64,000 nucleotides of DNA. Origin: Chlorocebus sabaeus. Lineage: Eukaryota > Chordata > Mammalia > Primates > Cercopithecidae. The stretch lies in contig NC_132919.1 of the NCBI RefSeq assembly GCF_047675955.1, forward strand, positions 66,506,816 through 66,570,815. The letters run 5' to 3'. Below are positions 44,701-57,200 of this stretch, piece by piece. Position 1 is the first letter of the stretch. Every line of letters begins with the position of its first letter. Both the position numbers and the translations under genes were made by a program. The notes under the pieces are model-generated. The model saw only the letters and a program-made list of their open reading frames with translations. It did no database searches and was not told the DNA's origin.

Positions 44701-47700
44701 CCTCCATCGGCCGCTGCTCCCGCTCAAAGCGGGCGATGAGGCTGCGCTCATACTCTGTAGGCAGGAAGCGCATCAGCAGCTCCAGGAAGTCCAGGCCCAG
44801 AGCCTGCAGGTCGTACCTGTGGGAGGGAGGAGAGGGGAGAGTGGGCATCATCCATACCCACCAGTCCCTGGGAGCAGGGCTACCCCTGCCTTGATTGAAT
44901 AAATGAATTTCAGTATTTTCTATTTGCCAACAGCTTCAGAGAGCAAGAAGTAGGAATCCAGAGAAACTGGGAACCTCAGAGCCGGGGTCCCCATCATACA
45001 TCAGTGGAAGATGCCCAGCTGTAAATCCCATAGCCTGGGTGCTCACAGCTAGGCAAAGAGGCAGGGAGGAAGTGGGACATCCTAATTTAGGCATGGACTC
45101 AGTTTTCTCCACCTTAAAATGGGGACAAGGTTCCTGGACCAGGTTGGTATGAAGCTTGATGAAAGAGTTCACCATTGAGGCTCTTTTACTAGGATCTGCC
45201 TGACAACCCCAGCCTAGCAGAGGGGCCAGACTGCCCACAAGTCCGGGGCAGGGACACTCACGCCTCAATGGCTTGGCAGATGCGCTCAGCCCCCAGGTTG
45301 CCCTTCCGCAGGGTGATGGCCAAGTTCTTGGCCCGGTTGGCCTCAATGAGTGTTGCCTTGCTGGGGGCCTTCTGGGCTGCCTTACTCTTGAGAGTGCTGA
45401 GGTCCAGGCTGGGGCCTTGGGACTTGGTCTTGAACTGTTCCTCAAAGTCACTCATGTCCAGCTCCTGAGGGTACAGGGTGAGGAGGTGGGGCTGGGTGGG
45501 GCGGGGTCTGGCACTCTCCTGGCTGAGCACAGTGCTAGAGCTACCCATCTGGCCCTGACCAGGCCACCAGCAAAGAACCAGTAACCCAGCCTGACCACAG
45601 GCCCTGATGGGAGGCACAGGGGAAGCACAGGGAGCCTGGAGGAGGAGGGCCGCCTAACGGGGGGCACCCAGACTTGGGGCCAGGACAGCTAAAGGAAGAG
45701 CTGAACTGGCCAGTGGTAAAAAGGAGAAAGGAAAGGACATTCCAGCAGAGGGAACAGAATGGAACAATGGCAACAATGGCCTACAGGCAAGAGAACACAT
45801 CCTTTTGGAAAACTGGAAGTGGAATCAGGAGGGCTGAAGCCTTGGCTGCCTGTGGGAAAGTGGGAGGAAAGAGGCCTGGAGGCAGAAGGAGTGGGATGGG
45901 GGGGATGCACCCCTCTGCAGGGATGGAGGGGAAGGCATTTGGGAAGGCAGGATTCTGCCTGTTAGAGGTATGGGTCCAGTCTGGCTTAATGCCCATCCCT
46001 GGGCCTCCCCCAGCTCATCTGTGAAATGACTTGGAGAAAACGACTACCCCCAGTGCCCAGCCTGATCCAGGCAACTCCCCTCTTACTCCAGTGCCCCTAT
46101 TCGGAGCCAGGCAGGGCCACTCACCTGCAGCACCTTCTCATCATTGAGCTCTGTGAAGACGGTGCCGGTGATCTGGCTGGGTTTCAGTGCCACCCAGTTC
46201 AAGAGGGGCATTCGGAACTTGGTCTGGATGGGCTTCTTGGCCTTCACTCCTGGGACGGGGGTTTGGGAGGAGTGGTGAGCACTGGGGATACTGGAGGGAA
46301 CCTGGGCCCAGGGAGGGCTGATGGGCCAGCCAGGAGGCAGCAGGAGCCCCTAGGCAGAAGACTGGAGGACACTGAGGCCCAGGTCCCTCCCTCCATCTTC
46401 CCCAAGCCCCGGGCCCAAGGTGGTCCACTCCACTTACCTGGGCCCAATTCTGAGTCGCGTCTTCCTAAGGCATCAGGAGGACCTCCCGGAGGCGGCGGCG
46501 GAGGCACCGGCCCGTCAGTGCCCGGAGGTGGTGGCGGTGGCGGGGGTGGGGGCGGAAGGTCTCCGGGCAGCGGCGGTGCCGGCGGGGGCTCCGGGCTGCC
46601 AGGGAGAGGCGGGGCCTGTGGGGGCGCCGAAGGCGGGGCTTCCTGCGGGGAGGGGAGGCCAGGCAGTGGGGGCGGCGGCGGCGGCGCTGCTCCGGGAGCC
46701 GGCTCCGCTGCAGGTGCGAGATCTGAGCCAGCGAGGGCGGGGCGGGGGGAGGTGCGAGTCAGCTCCTTGGCTTGGGTGGGCTCCTCTCCGCCTCCCGGCT
46801 CTACGCATGCGCTCCTACCTGAGCCGAGCCTACAATCCAAACCTCCCTCGCCCAACTCTGCCCGCCACAGATGCCCCTGGGCTCCCCTCCAGACCATGCC
46901 CCGCATCCCCGCCAGCCTGAAGCTCCTGCGCACCTGGGCTGGGGGAGCCGGTCGGCACCCCCGGAGTCGGAGCATCACCGCCGCTTGGAGTTGCCACAGC
47001 GACGGGGAGGATCTCGATGGAGACAGCATCCCCCGGCCCCCGCAGGATACGGATTAACCCCTTCTCCTCCAGCTCCTCCACCTTCAGCTCCAGGGCCGAG
47101 GGCCGCGTCGGGGCAGCGGGAGGTGCTTTCTCAGGCTCGGGGGGACGCCTGGAGGCGCCCATGGCGGTCGATTCGCTGAAGCGCTCCTGCGAACCCCACG
47201 GGAGGGGTCAGTGCCCACCAGCAGGCTCCTTGGCACCAAATCCCCATCCTCTTCCCGGGGTGGAGGGAGATGTCAAGCCTAGAAGCCGCAGCTGGCCTGT
47301 TCTTGGGTGCCCGGCCCACCACCCGCCCCAGGCTCTCACCCGCAGGGTCTCCAACTCCTTGCGCGCCTGGCTTAGCTGTTTTTCCAGTTCTGCAATCTTG
47401 GCCATGGATTCGTTCTCCGCGTCCCGAAGCCGCTCTGTCAGCTGTAGCACCGGCACATGGTGAGCCCCGACCCGCAGCCCGGCACTGGCACCGCCGGTGA
47501 GGGGGCGGCATCAGGCATGCCTGCCTAGAAGACTGGGGGAGGCTCCCAGATCCGCTCAGCCCAGGTGCCAAGGGTGGGCCGAGCCTGGCACTCGAACCCA
47601 AGCAAATAAGGAGAGGAAACCAAGGTACCAGTGATGCGGGAGGTGGAGGGAGAGGAGGAGACTGAGCTGGGAGGGGCCCCAGGCACCCAGTTCAGTTCAT

Positions 47701-50700
47701 CTGGGGACTGAGCCTGGGTAGAGGAGGGGCCTGTCAGTGAGGGCACTCACCCACACTCATTGAGAAAGACACCCAACAGATTCAGGCTTTGGATTCAGGC
47801 CAGGCTTTGGGGCCAGGCAGGAAGCACGTCCAATGCACAACTAGAACACTGTCTGCTGCCCAGTGCCCATGCCTGCGTGTGCCCTGTGGGCCTGTGATGT
47901 GCCAGGCTGGGGTCAGGACCCACTCTCACCAGCGCCACCTGCTCCTGCAGTTCCTCCATGTGCTCCAGCACAGCGTTCTTGGTCTCTGTGTCCTCCAGTA
48001 GTGCCCCCACATCAAAAACATTGTCCAGGTATGCCTGGATCTGCACCTGCAGCTTGTCACTCTCGGTAAGCCGAAGCCTCTGTCCCCCAGATGGAAGGAG
48101 CAGGGTGAGGCCTGGTGTGCGTGTGGAGGGAGTCTTTCCAAATCCCCCACCACCACTGCCACCCAGAGGAAGGGGCCTGAGCCCTAGCCTACTTTTTCTT
48201 TATTTTTTAAGATATAATTCACATATCATAAAATCCATTTTAAAGTATACAATTCAGTCATTCTTAGTATAGCCACAAGGTTGTGCAACCATCACCATTA
48301 TCTAATTCCAGAACATTGTCATCAGCCCAAAAAGAAACCCCATAGGCGTCAGCAGTAACTTGCCATTCTCTCCTCCCCCAGTCCCTGGCAACCACTAATC
48401 TACTTCCCATCTTTATGGATTTACCCATTCTGGACATTTCATATGAAGCAATCATAGAAAGCCGGGTGAGGTGGCTCACACCTGTAATCCCAGCACTGTG
48501 GGAGGCTGAGGCAGGCGGATCACCTAAGGTCAGGAGTTCAAGACCAACCTGGCCAACATGGTGAAACCCCTGTCTCTACCAAAAATACAAAAATTAACCA
48601 GGTATGGTGGCAGGTGCCTGTAATCCCAGCTACTCGGGAGACTGGAAAATCACTTGAACCTGGGAGGTGGAGATTGCAGTGAGCCAAGATCGTGTCACTG
48701 CACTCTAGCCTGGGCGACAGAGCAAGACTCCGTCTCAAAAAAAAAAAAAAAAAAAAAAAAGAAGCAGCAATCATAGAGTGTGTGACCTTTTGTGTCTGGC
48801 TTCTTACACCTAGCATGTTTGCAAGGCTCACCCATGTTGTAGCATGTGTCAATACTTCATTCCTTCTTGTAGCTGAATAATATTCCATTGTATGGATAGA
48901 CCCCCTGCCAGTCTGCTCTCTACTTTTTCTTAATCCTGGCTTTCAAAAATCCAACCCCGAAAGCCCCGCTCCTCCAGGAAACCTCCTAAAAGAAGCAGAG
49001 AAGGAGCTGCAGCTTCTCTGCTCAGGCTGGGCCAGGAAGCACCAAGCTGCTCTGCCCACCTTCCCCAGGGCAAGGAACTCCTCCATGTCCTGGGCCCATC
49101 CAGCATGAGCCAACTCCTGCTTCCACCCTGTATCTCTGGATTCCCCGTTACGTCCTGGAGTCAGAGCACCTGACTGAGGCTGGTGTTCCCACAGCCAGAC
49201 CCTGGGCCACCTTGACCTATTCTGGTGCCTGCAAAAATAATTCCACAGACTGGGGGCCTGGTATGTGCCAGGCACTGGTCTATGCATTTAGAGTCAAGAT
49301 TATCTTCTATGATTCTCCGATTTGACAGATGGCAAAACTGATACTCAGAGAGATGAAGAGACCTATCCAAGGTCACATGGCAGGAAATGGCAGGGCCAGG
49401 ATTTAAACCCAGGTCTGCCTGACCCCAGCACCCGTGCCGCTAACCACTCAGCCATACTCTGCAGTGGGCAGGCAGTTAAGTCTGGGGGGCAGTACAGGGC
49501 TTACCTCCAAGTACAGGTCCAGGCCCAAGTGGGTGAACTCATATTGCAGGAAGACACGGAAGTTCATGTTCTCCACCGAGTGTACCACAATGTTGATGAA
49601 CTGCATGCAGGCCACCTGGGAGCCAGGGACATGGGCAGATCTATGATCCTCTAGGTGGCGTTGCTCAGTGCCTTCCACCTCCACTTACCCCAAGCCTCCC
49701 TCCTTCTCCACAGTTCTCACTCCACTAACTCCCAGCCTTGGCCTGCCCAACATTTCACCTCCATGTTCCCTCAATCCAGCCCCCTGCCAACATCCACCCT
49801 TCCCCTACTGACCGCTCAGTCTTTATGCTTTGCTGGGGCAGAGCCCATTGCCCAGCACCCAGGACCCTAGCTACTGCGTGCACCCAAGAGGGCCTGGCCC
49901 AGGCCTCAGGCTGCTGGGCTCCTCAGCTCACCATGAAGTCGATGTTGCTGTCCTCATTCCGGAAATATTCCATCAGCTTTTCAAAGCGGTGCTGCTCCCC
50001 ACACACCTGGGTAAAGGGAATGGCTCTCACTGAGGCCCAGTGACACACGTCCTAAGCTACCTTCTGGCTGCCACACCTGTGCTTCAACAGGCTCCTTTCC
50101 AGTTAATTCGAAGTTGAGCCACGTCACTCTTCTGCTCAAAACCTCCACTCTCTCTCAATCTCCCACTCCTCCTCACTTTTTTCCACTCCAGCCACACTGG
50201 CATCCTGGCACATTTCCACCCCAGGGCCTTTGCACTTACTGTTCCAACTCCCTGGAGAGCCCTCACTTCCACACCAAGTACCTTGCTTCCTTCACAGCTT
50301 TGCTCAAATCTCACTTCTCAGTGAGGCCTTCCCTGACCACCCTGCAACCAGGGTGCTGGGATTACAGACATGAGCCACCACACCTGGCCTCTCTTTATTT
50401 ATTTTTTATTTTTTTATTTTCATAGAGATGGGGTTTCGGTATGTTGTCCCCCTCCCTCTGCAACATTGCTGGCTTTTTTCTCACAGCATTTATCATTTCC
50501 TAACATACTATGTAATTTGCTCATTTATTACATCGCTTCTGTCCTTTCCTGTCTGGTTTCCTTTGTTCACTGATGTGCCCCAGGTGCCCTGTTCCTGACA
50601 CATACTAGGCACTCAATAAATATTCATTAAACGAATGAATGAATGAAGATATCTTCTGCATCTTATGCATCCCCACACATCTACTTCTTGCAAGCCTGTT

Positions 50701-53700
50701 AGCCAGAGTCCACAACTCCTGAAGGTATGAACCAAGGCTAGTTTGAATCTGGCAAGGCTGAGTCAGAGGTTCAGCAGGTCCCTGTAGTCGTCCCTGCCCC
50801 CACCCAGGTGGTGCCTTTACCTGACCCTGCACCTTCCATTCAGAACTTCCCCATCCCAGATTGTCAAGCCAGTGATGTGGCTCAACTTCAACTTTTGGGT
50901 GTTCCCCAAATGCCCACCCAGTGTCCCCAGCTGCCTCCACCAAAGGCCAGAGCTGCCAACAACAAGACTCCAAGCAACACCATAGGGGGAAGTGTATGTT
51001 TGGGTGAGGGACTCTGGTACCTCCTTGAAGTTGTCAAAGGCTGCAAGGATGATGTCATGTCCTCCCCGCACCAAGCACACGGCCGCCAGCAGCTCCAGCA
51101 CCAGAGCCTTGGTTCTAGAGAGAGAAGGGGCAGGTTGTCCCTTAAGAACAGGCAGGACCCGCAGCAAGGGTGGGCACAGGCCTGGCTAGGAGGAGCATAG
51201 CGGGTGTGGAATGAGCCTCTGAGACCTGGAGGACAGAGTAAGCAAGGGGCTAAGTAGGAGAAGATTCTAGATATGGGAAAGGTTTGGGGCCTGGACCTCA
51301 CCTGGGGTTCTTGTTGTTGAGGCTCAGAGCAATCTCATTGACACAGGCTGGGTGGTTCATGACAAGGCTGAAGCCAGACTGGGGAGAGAGGAGAAGTCAG
51401 TGTCTCCAGGAAGGGACCCCAGGACTTCAGGCACCCCAGCAGAGTCAGTGCCACGCCACACTGATCTTTAACTGCCCTCGAGTTTAGGAAGTTCTTCATA
51501 TCCAACTGCAACTTCTTCTGTGGCCACCAAAACCTGGCCTTGTTTCTCTCTCTCTCTCTTTTTTTTTTTTTTTTTTTCAAGATGGAGTTTCCCTCTGTCA
51601 CCCAGGCTGGAGTGCAGTGGTGCCATCTCAGCTCACCACAACCTCTGCCTCCCAGGTTCAAGTGATTCTCCTGCCTCAGCTTCCCATGTAGGTGGGATTA
51701 CAGGCACCTGCCACACCCCCAGCTAATTTTTTTTGTATTTTTTTCAGTAGAGACAGGGTTTCGCCATATTGGCCAGGCTGTTCTCAAACTCCTGACCTCA
51801 GGTGATCTGCCCGCCTCGACCTCCCGAAGTGCTGGGATTGCAGACATGAGCCACCACATCTGGCCTCTTTTTATTTATTTTTTATTTTTTTATTTTCATA
51901 GAGATGGGGTTTCGGTATGTTGCCCAGGCTAATCTCGAATTCCTGGGTTCAAGCAATCCTCCCGCTTTGGCCTCCCAAAGTGCTGGGATTACAGACATGA
52001 GCCACTGCTCCTGGCCTCTTTTTAAAATACCTTTGTGTTTCCAAAAGCCAGCATCACGCACCTTGGACACCGTGAAGCTGTCTTAAAGGCTGGCTGGAGG
52101 GCCCGGCTTCACCCATCAGACCTCCAAATGAATTGACCTGAGACTGTTCTCCCCTGGCCCTCTGTCCAGCCCTTCTTGATAGGTGTGCCCTGTCCCTATG
52201 TGAGGCTCCTTCATGTCCCAGCCATGGGCAGGGGTACTCAGAGAACCTGACAGAGGCAGCAAAAACATGGGCTTCCCCTCAAGATGCATCAGCCTTAAAA
52301 GTCCGAGCCAACAGCCCAGATGCACAAGTTCCCCAGCACAGCACCGGGTAAAGGGACAGTGGATCCCAGAGCCTTGGCAGCTTGTGTAGCCCCCTGTGAG
52401 GACAGGCTGGGCTCTCTAGTCCCCCAGTCCCACACCCCCCGGCTGACCTGGTAGTTCATGATGGCACGCAGGCACATAATGCAGACGTGGACGTCGTCCT
52501 TCTGGCTAACGATGCGGGAATTCCGCAGGGCCTTCCTGCTGTGGGCGGGGGTCAGCCTGGGTGGGGTGTGGAGGAGGCAGCAGGGGTCAGAGTGAGCCCC
52601 AGCTTCCTGTTCCCCCACCACTCAGATGGCCTCTGGGGTAAGAGGAGGTACATATGGAACCTGACGGCACTACATCCCGTCTACCCAACCAAAGAGGCTG
52701 GCTGAGGGGAGGCAGGCTTCCTCAGTCCTTAGACCTGGGGTCTGGCATGCTTGGAGGAGCAGGGACACGGAAGCTAGACCTGGAGTCTGGCATGCTTGGA
52801 GGATGGGGGACACGGAAGCTAGACCTGGGGTCTGGCATGCTTGGAGGATGGGGGACACGGAAGCTAGACCTGGGGTCTGGCATGCTTGGAGGATGGGGGT
52901 CACGGAAGCTACACCTGGGGTCTGGCATGCTTGGAGGAGCAGGGACACGGAAGCTAGACCTGGGGTCTGGCATGCTTGGAGGATGGGGGTCACGGGAAGC
53001 AAAGACACTTCCCAGGGGCTTGGTAGGGCGAGAGCCTACAGAAGGAAGAAACATGGGAAGGATCACCACAAGGTGGCGCTCATGGTCACTTGGGCTCATC
53101 TTCCAATGTGAGAGGCGGATCTGAATTCACGCCGCCAGGGTTCAGGAGCATCCCAGCTCATCATTTACTAGACGAGTCACTTAATCTCCCTGTCCCTCAC
53201 TTTCCTCGCTTCTAGAATAGGAATGCTAATAATAGTAGCTTCCTGTCAGAGTTGTTGGGACTATGAAATGGGCTTAGAACAGTGCCTGGCACATAGTAAG
53301 TGCTATATGACTGTACTCCCTTATTCTTCGCCAACAAATGTGTGATGTTTTCATTGTTGCAGAACTGCCGACCCGGACTTCCACATGTCAGTCTCCCTGA
53401 CGATTCTATCACATTCCCAGTAACAGCGGGAGGCCCCACCTTCACCCCCTCCTGCCACATCACCCTTTCCCGTCATTGTGCTAATATGTCAGAGTTTTTG
53501 TTCATGCTGTTCCTTCTGCCTGGAATGCCCTTCCCTGTTCCCATGGCTGCCTATAAAGCCTGTATCTGTCTGTGAGACATAGTGCCAGTGTCACCTTTTC
53601 TGGGAAGCCTTCCTGATGCCCCAAGTGGTGGCCACCTCCCTTCTCAGAGCTCCCAGGCACATTTCCATGACAGCCTGTCACACTAAATTGTCCCCCACTT

Positions 53701-54234
53701 AGACTGTGGGTCCCTGAGGGCAGAGTGACCTGTCTCCTGGGTACCTGCCACACATCTCATACATACTAAGTACTAAAAAATAAATGTTTGTTGAATGCAT
53801 AATTGCATGAATGGACAAATAACATATTGTGAAAGTTTGAGGCTTAATATGCAATCAATCCCCTAGACCCAAAGTAGGAAGCTGGGGATCCACAAGATGC
53901 TCTAGGGTCAATCTACTGCCTGCTTCCTGCCTCCCAGCAAGATGCCTGTGTTAGGATGGAGGCACCCAGCCACAGTACTGAACCCAGGGACATCAGTTGA
54001 ATACCTCACCCTACCCCGCCACCACCCTGGGAAGGAGTCAGCCAGGCATGCACCTGCCCCTAGGTGGCTACGTACCGGGGAGAAGGGGGACACCTGGAGG
54101 CCGCATGGGAGAAAACAGGGGATTAGATGCATACAAGAGGGGTCCCACCAACCCAGAAGCTCCCTTCTTATCCCAGACCCATCCAGACTCCAACTTCTAG
54201 GTGCCCAACCCTGATGGCTTCTTTTTTCTTTTTC

Positions 54235-54271
<37 letters not shown>

Positions 54272-57200
54272 CAGGGTCTCACTCCATCACCCAGGCTGGA
54301 GTGCAGTGATGCAATCTCGGCTCACTGCATCCTTCATCCCCTGGGCTTCAGCGATTCTCCCACCTCAGCCTCCTGGGTAGCTGGGATTACAGGTGTGCGC
54401 CACCACACCCAGATAATTTTTGTATTTTAGTAGAGATGGGGTTTCATCATGTTAGCCAGGCTGGTCTCAAACTCCTGTCCTCAAATGATCTGCCCACCTC
54501 AGCCTCCCAAAGTGCTGGGATTATAGGCATGAGCCACGGCACCCAGCCCCACCCCTGATGGCTTCTTAACATACTGGTGTCCCAAACTCTGTATGAGTCC
54601 CTTACTCTGACCCCTAATGCTTGGCTACCCCTCTCACCAACCCCAAGGGCCCTGGGTAGGCTGGCTAGATGCAGCAGTGTGGGGGCTGAATTCTGTTCTC
54701 CCACGACCCCACCTTGTGGCCCACATACTTGATGGTCAGGTGGCGGCTTTTGGGCACAGAGGAGGGCGGACCCTTGCTGAGGTCTTCCACCGACTGCTCC
54801 AGGGGCTTGTTTTTCTCTGAGTTGGAAGCCCCGTTGTCTGTGCTCTCCATGTCATACCTGGGGACAGGATGCAATGGGGCTGGAGGCCAACACTGCAAGG
54901 ACCACTTAAGAGGGGGCAGAAGAAACGCAAGGAGAGACAGACCTGCAGGTGAGACTAAGGAGCAGGAGGAGGAGGCTGTGTTCTTGGCACTGTGCTGAAC
55001 ATTGTGGTGGAAGAGAGGCCACCCCTCCCTGTCAGGGAAAGGCTTCTGGAAGGGGCATCGCTCAAGGCCAAATGCAGGGTTCCAGGGTAGACTCGGGCTG
55101 CCCGGCTTGGAACTGGCCAGGGGAGTGGGTGAGACGCAGGGAGACGGGGGTCAAAGCTCTGAGGAGTGGCATGAGGCCTAGGGGCAGGAGGCTTACGTGA
55201 CAGAGCACTGGGCAAAGGCCAGGTACTCGAGGAGCACATCCAGGCCGCGGTTCTCTTCGTTGAGGAACTCCTGCACCCACCTGTGGGCACAGGGCTGCCT
55301 GAGCTCCAGCGAGGAAGGAGGTCCTGCCCCAGATGGGCACAGAACAGGGACAGCAAGGGCCCCTGGCGTGCCCTTTCAACCCCCAAAGACCCAATGATAC
55401 CAGGGGATTCTGGGAGACTTCGGTGGGTCCCATAGCCCAGCCATGCCTCAAGGTGCCAGTCAGAGCATGGGCAGGAGAGGGAGGGGAAGCTGTCCTGGAC
55501 ACCCCCAGGAGGTGGTCCACAAGCACAGCCCTGTGTGGGGGGCCGGGGGAGTAGGAAGGGGAAGCTCCAGGGGTTGCCTGGAAGCAGAGCCTTCCTAGTC
55601 CCAGAGAGGAAGATCTGAGCCCTCACTCACCCAATGTGGTTTGTCCTCAGGGAGGTCTCCAGCTCCCGTAGCACCTGCGTGGACTCCTGAACTCGCCTCT
55701 TAAACTGGGGACCGAGAACAGGGAAGGCTGGTGGGTGGAGCCCAGCCTCCCACAGGCCCACCAAGTCCTGAGGCAGCAGGCAGCAGCGCCCACCCTCCTC
55801 CGACTGGCACAAGTGGCCTTTCATGCTCAGCCTCCCCCACCACCTCCACACACCTGCCTAGCAGAATAAGAACTCACAGGCTGCGTGTGCTCCCCCATAC
55901 ACAGACACACAGGGTGCACACACCCCTGATACATGCACACACTCAAAGAGGCAGGGTGTGCGTGCACACACACAGCACATGAACATCCATATACATGCAC
56001 TCTAAATATAAACATAGGATATCCACACATCCCTACATGGACACACACACATTCTCTCTCCTGTATACGGACTCAAGGGTGCACACACACACACATCCAT
56101 AAGTGGACAAAATACACACATAGTATACATACACACCTACGTATGGACATATGGGCTGCACATATGTATACACACAGTATAAGTACACAAAATGTGTCCA
56201 TGTAAGCACACACAGGATGCACAGGGGAATGTCTAAAGGGCACGCCCAGGGCACTCTTAGTCCCCTATAAATACACAGACACACACGAACACACACACAC
56301 ATACTCATACATGCACTCACACATGCACATAGAAAAGTCTGTACACACAGTTACTCCAGCTGTCCAGAGCTTGGAAAAGGTCGGGGAAAGGGACAGAGTA
56401 AAGAGGGGAGACATGTACCCCCAGGTTGGACATCCAATCAGCTGCTACCTTTCGGCTGACCCCACCAGTATCCACATAACTCTTCAGCTTCTGGATGTAG
56501 GCTGCAGGGGGGTTCTTGACTTGAAACCGCTCCTGGGGAGATGGAATGGGGTGTACAGAAAACCAACCAGAGCTACCCCAGGGCAAATGACCAGTTCTCG
56601 TCCCAATGTTCCATTCTCAGCTCTGATCTGAGGTCCCAGGCTTTCTTAAGACGCCTCTGAAATACCAAAGGTATAAACCCAAACAGTCCACCAAGCCACT
56701 TTCTTTGCTTTTATGTTATCTTTCTCTTTTCTTGCCCTGTGATCCAGGCTGGAGTGCTGTGGCACCATCATAGTTCACTGCAGCCTCCTACTCCCCAGCT
56801 CAAGCAATCCTCCTACCTCAGCCTCCCAGGTAGCTGAGACTACAGGTGTGCACCACCACGCCCAGCTAGCATCGGGCCACTTTAAAGACCCCCAGCCTAG
56901 GCCTAGTCTGCCCTTCCCAGATGGCCTCCCAGGCCACAGCCCTGACACAACTTTGGGGTGGACTATGCAGGGTTAGTCCTGCGTTGGCAGGATCCTGTGT
57001 GCTCCTCTCCTGTGCTCAGCGATGCAATTCCTAACTCCCCCACCCCACTGCAGGCTCCAGCGGCCACTGACACAAAGAGGCAGGGACCACGGCAAAGACC
57101 CCCTCCCCAGAGGGGCCCCCACCCTTCCAACCCAAACCCCTCAGATTCACCAAGCCACCCCTCAGACTTTCACTTCTTCCAGCCCTTTGAGCCCCCAACC

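Noticed and set aside
46026..47057. 343-codon + strand open frame opposite FMNL1 exons 14-16
   Set aside because: It is the antisense shadow of GC-rich, proline-coding exons. It spans splice sites of the real gene and has only low-complexity Gly/Pro composition.
52731..53000. CRISPR-like array
   Set aside because: The units are contiguous with no spacers, and the setting is a primate intron.
52654..53124. Repeat protein (DLGSGMLGGWGTRKL units) and its antisense partner
   Set aside because: Both come from the 45-bp minisatellite, whose unit length is a multiple of three. There is no promoter or splice logic, and it lies within an FMNL1 intron.
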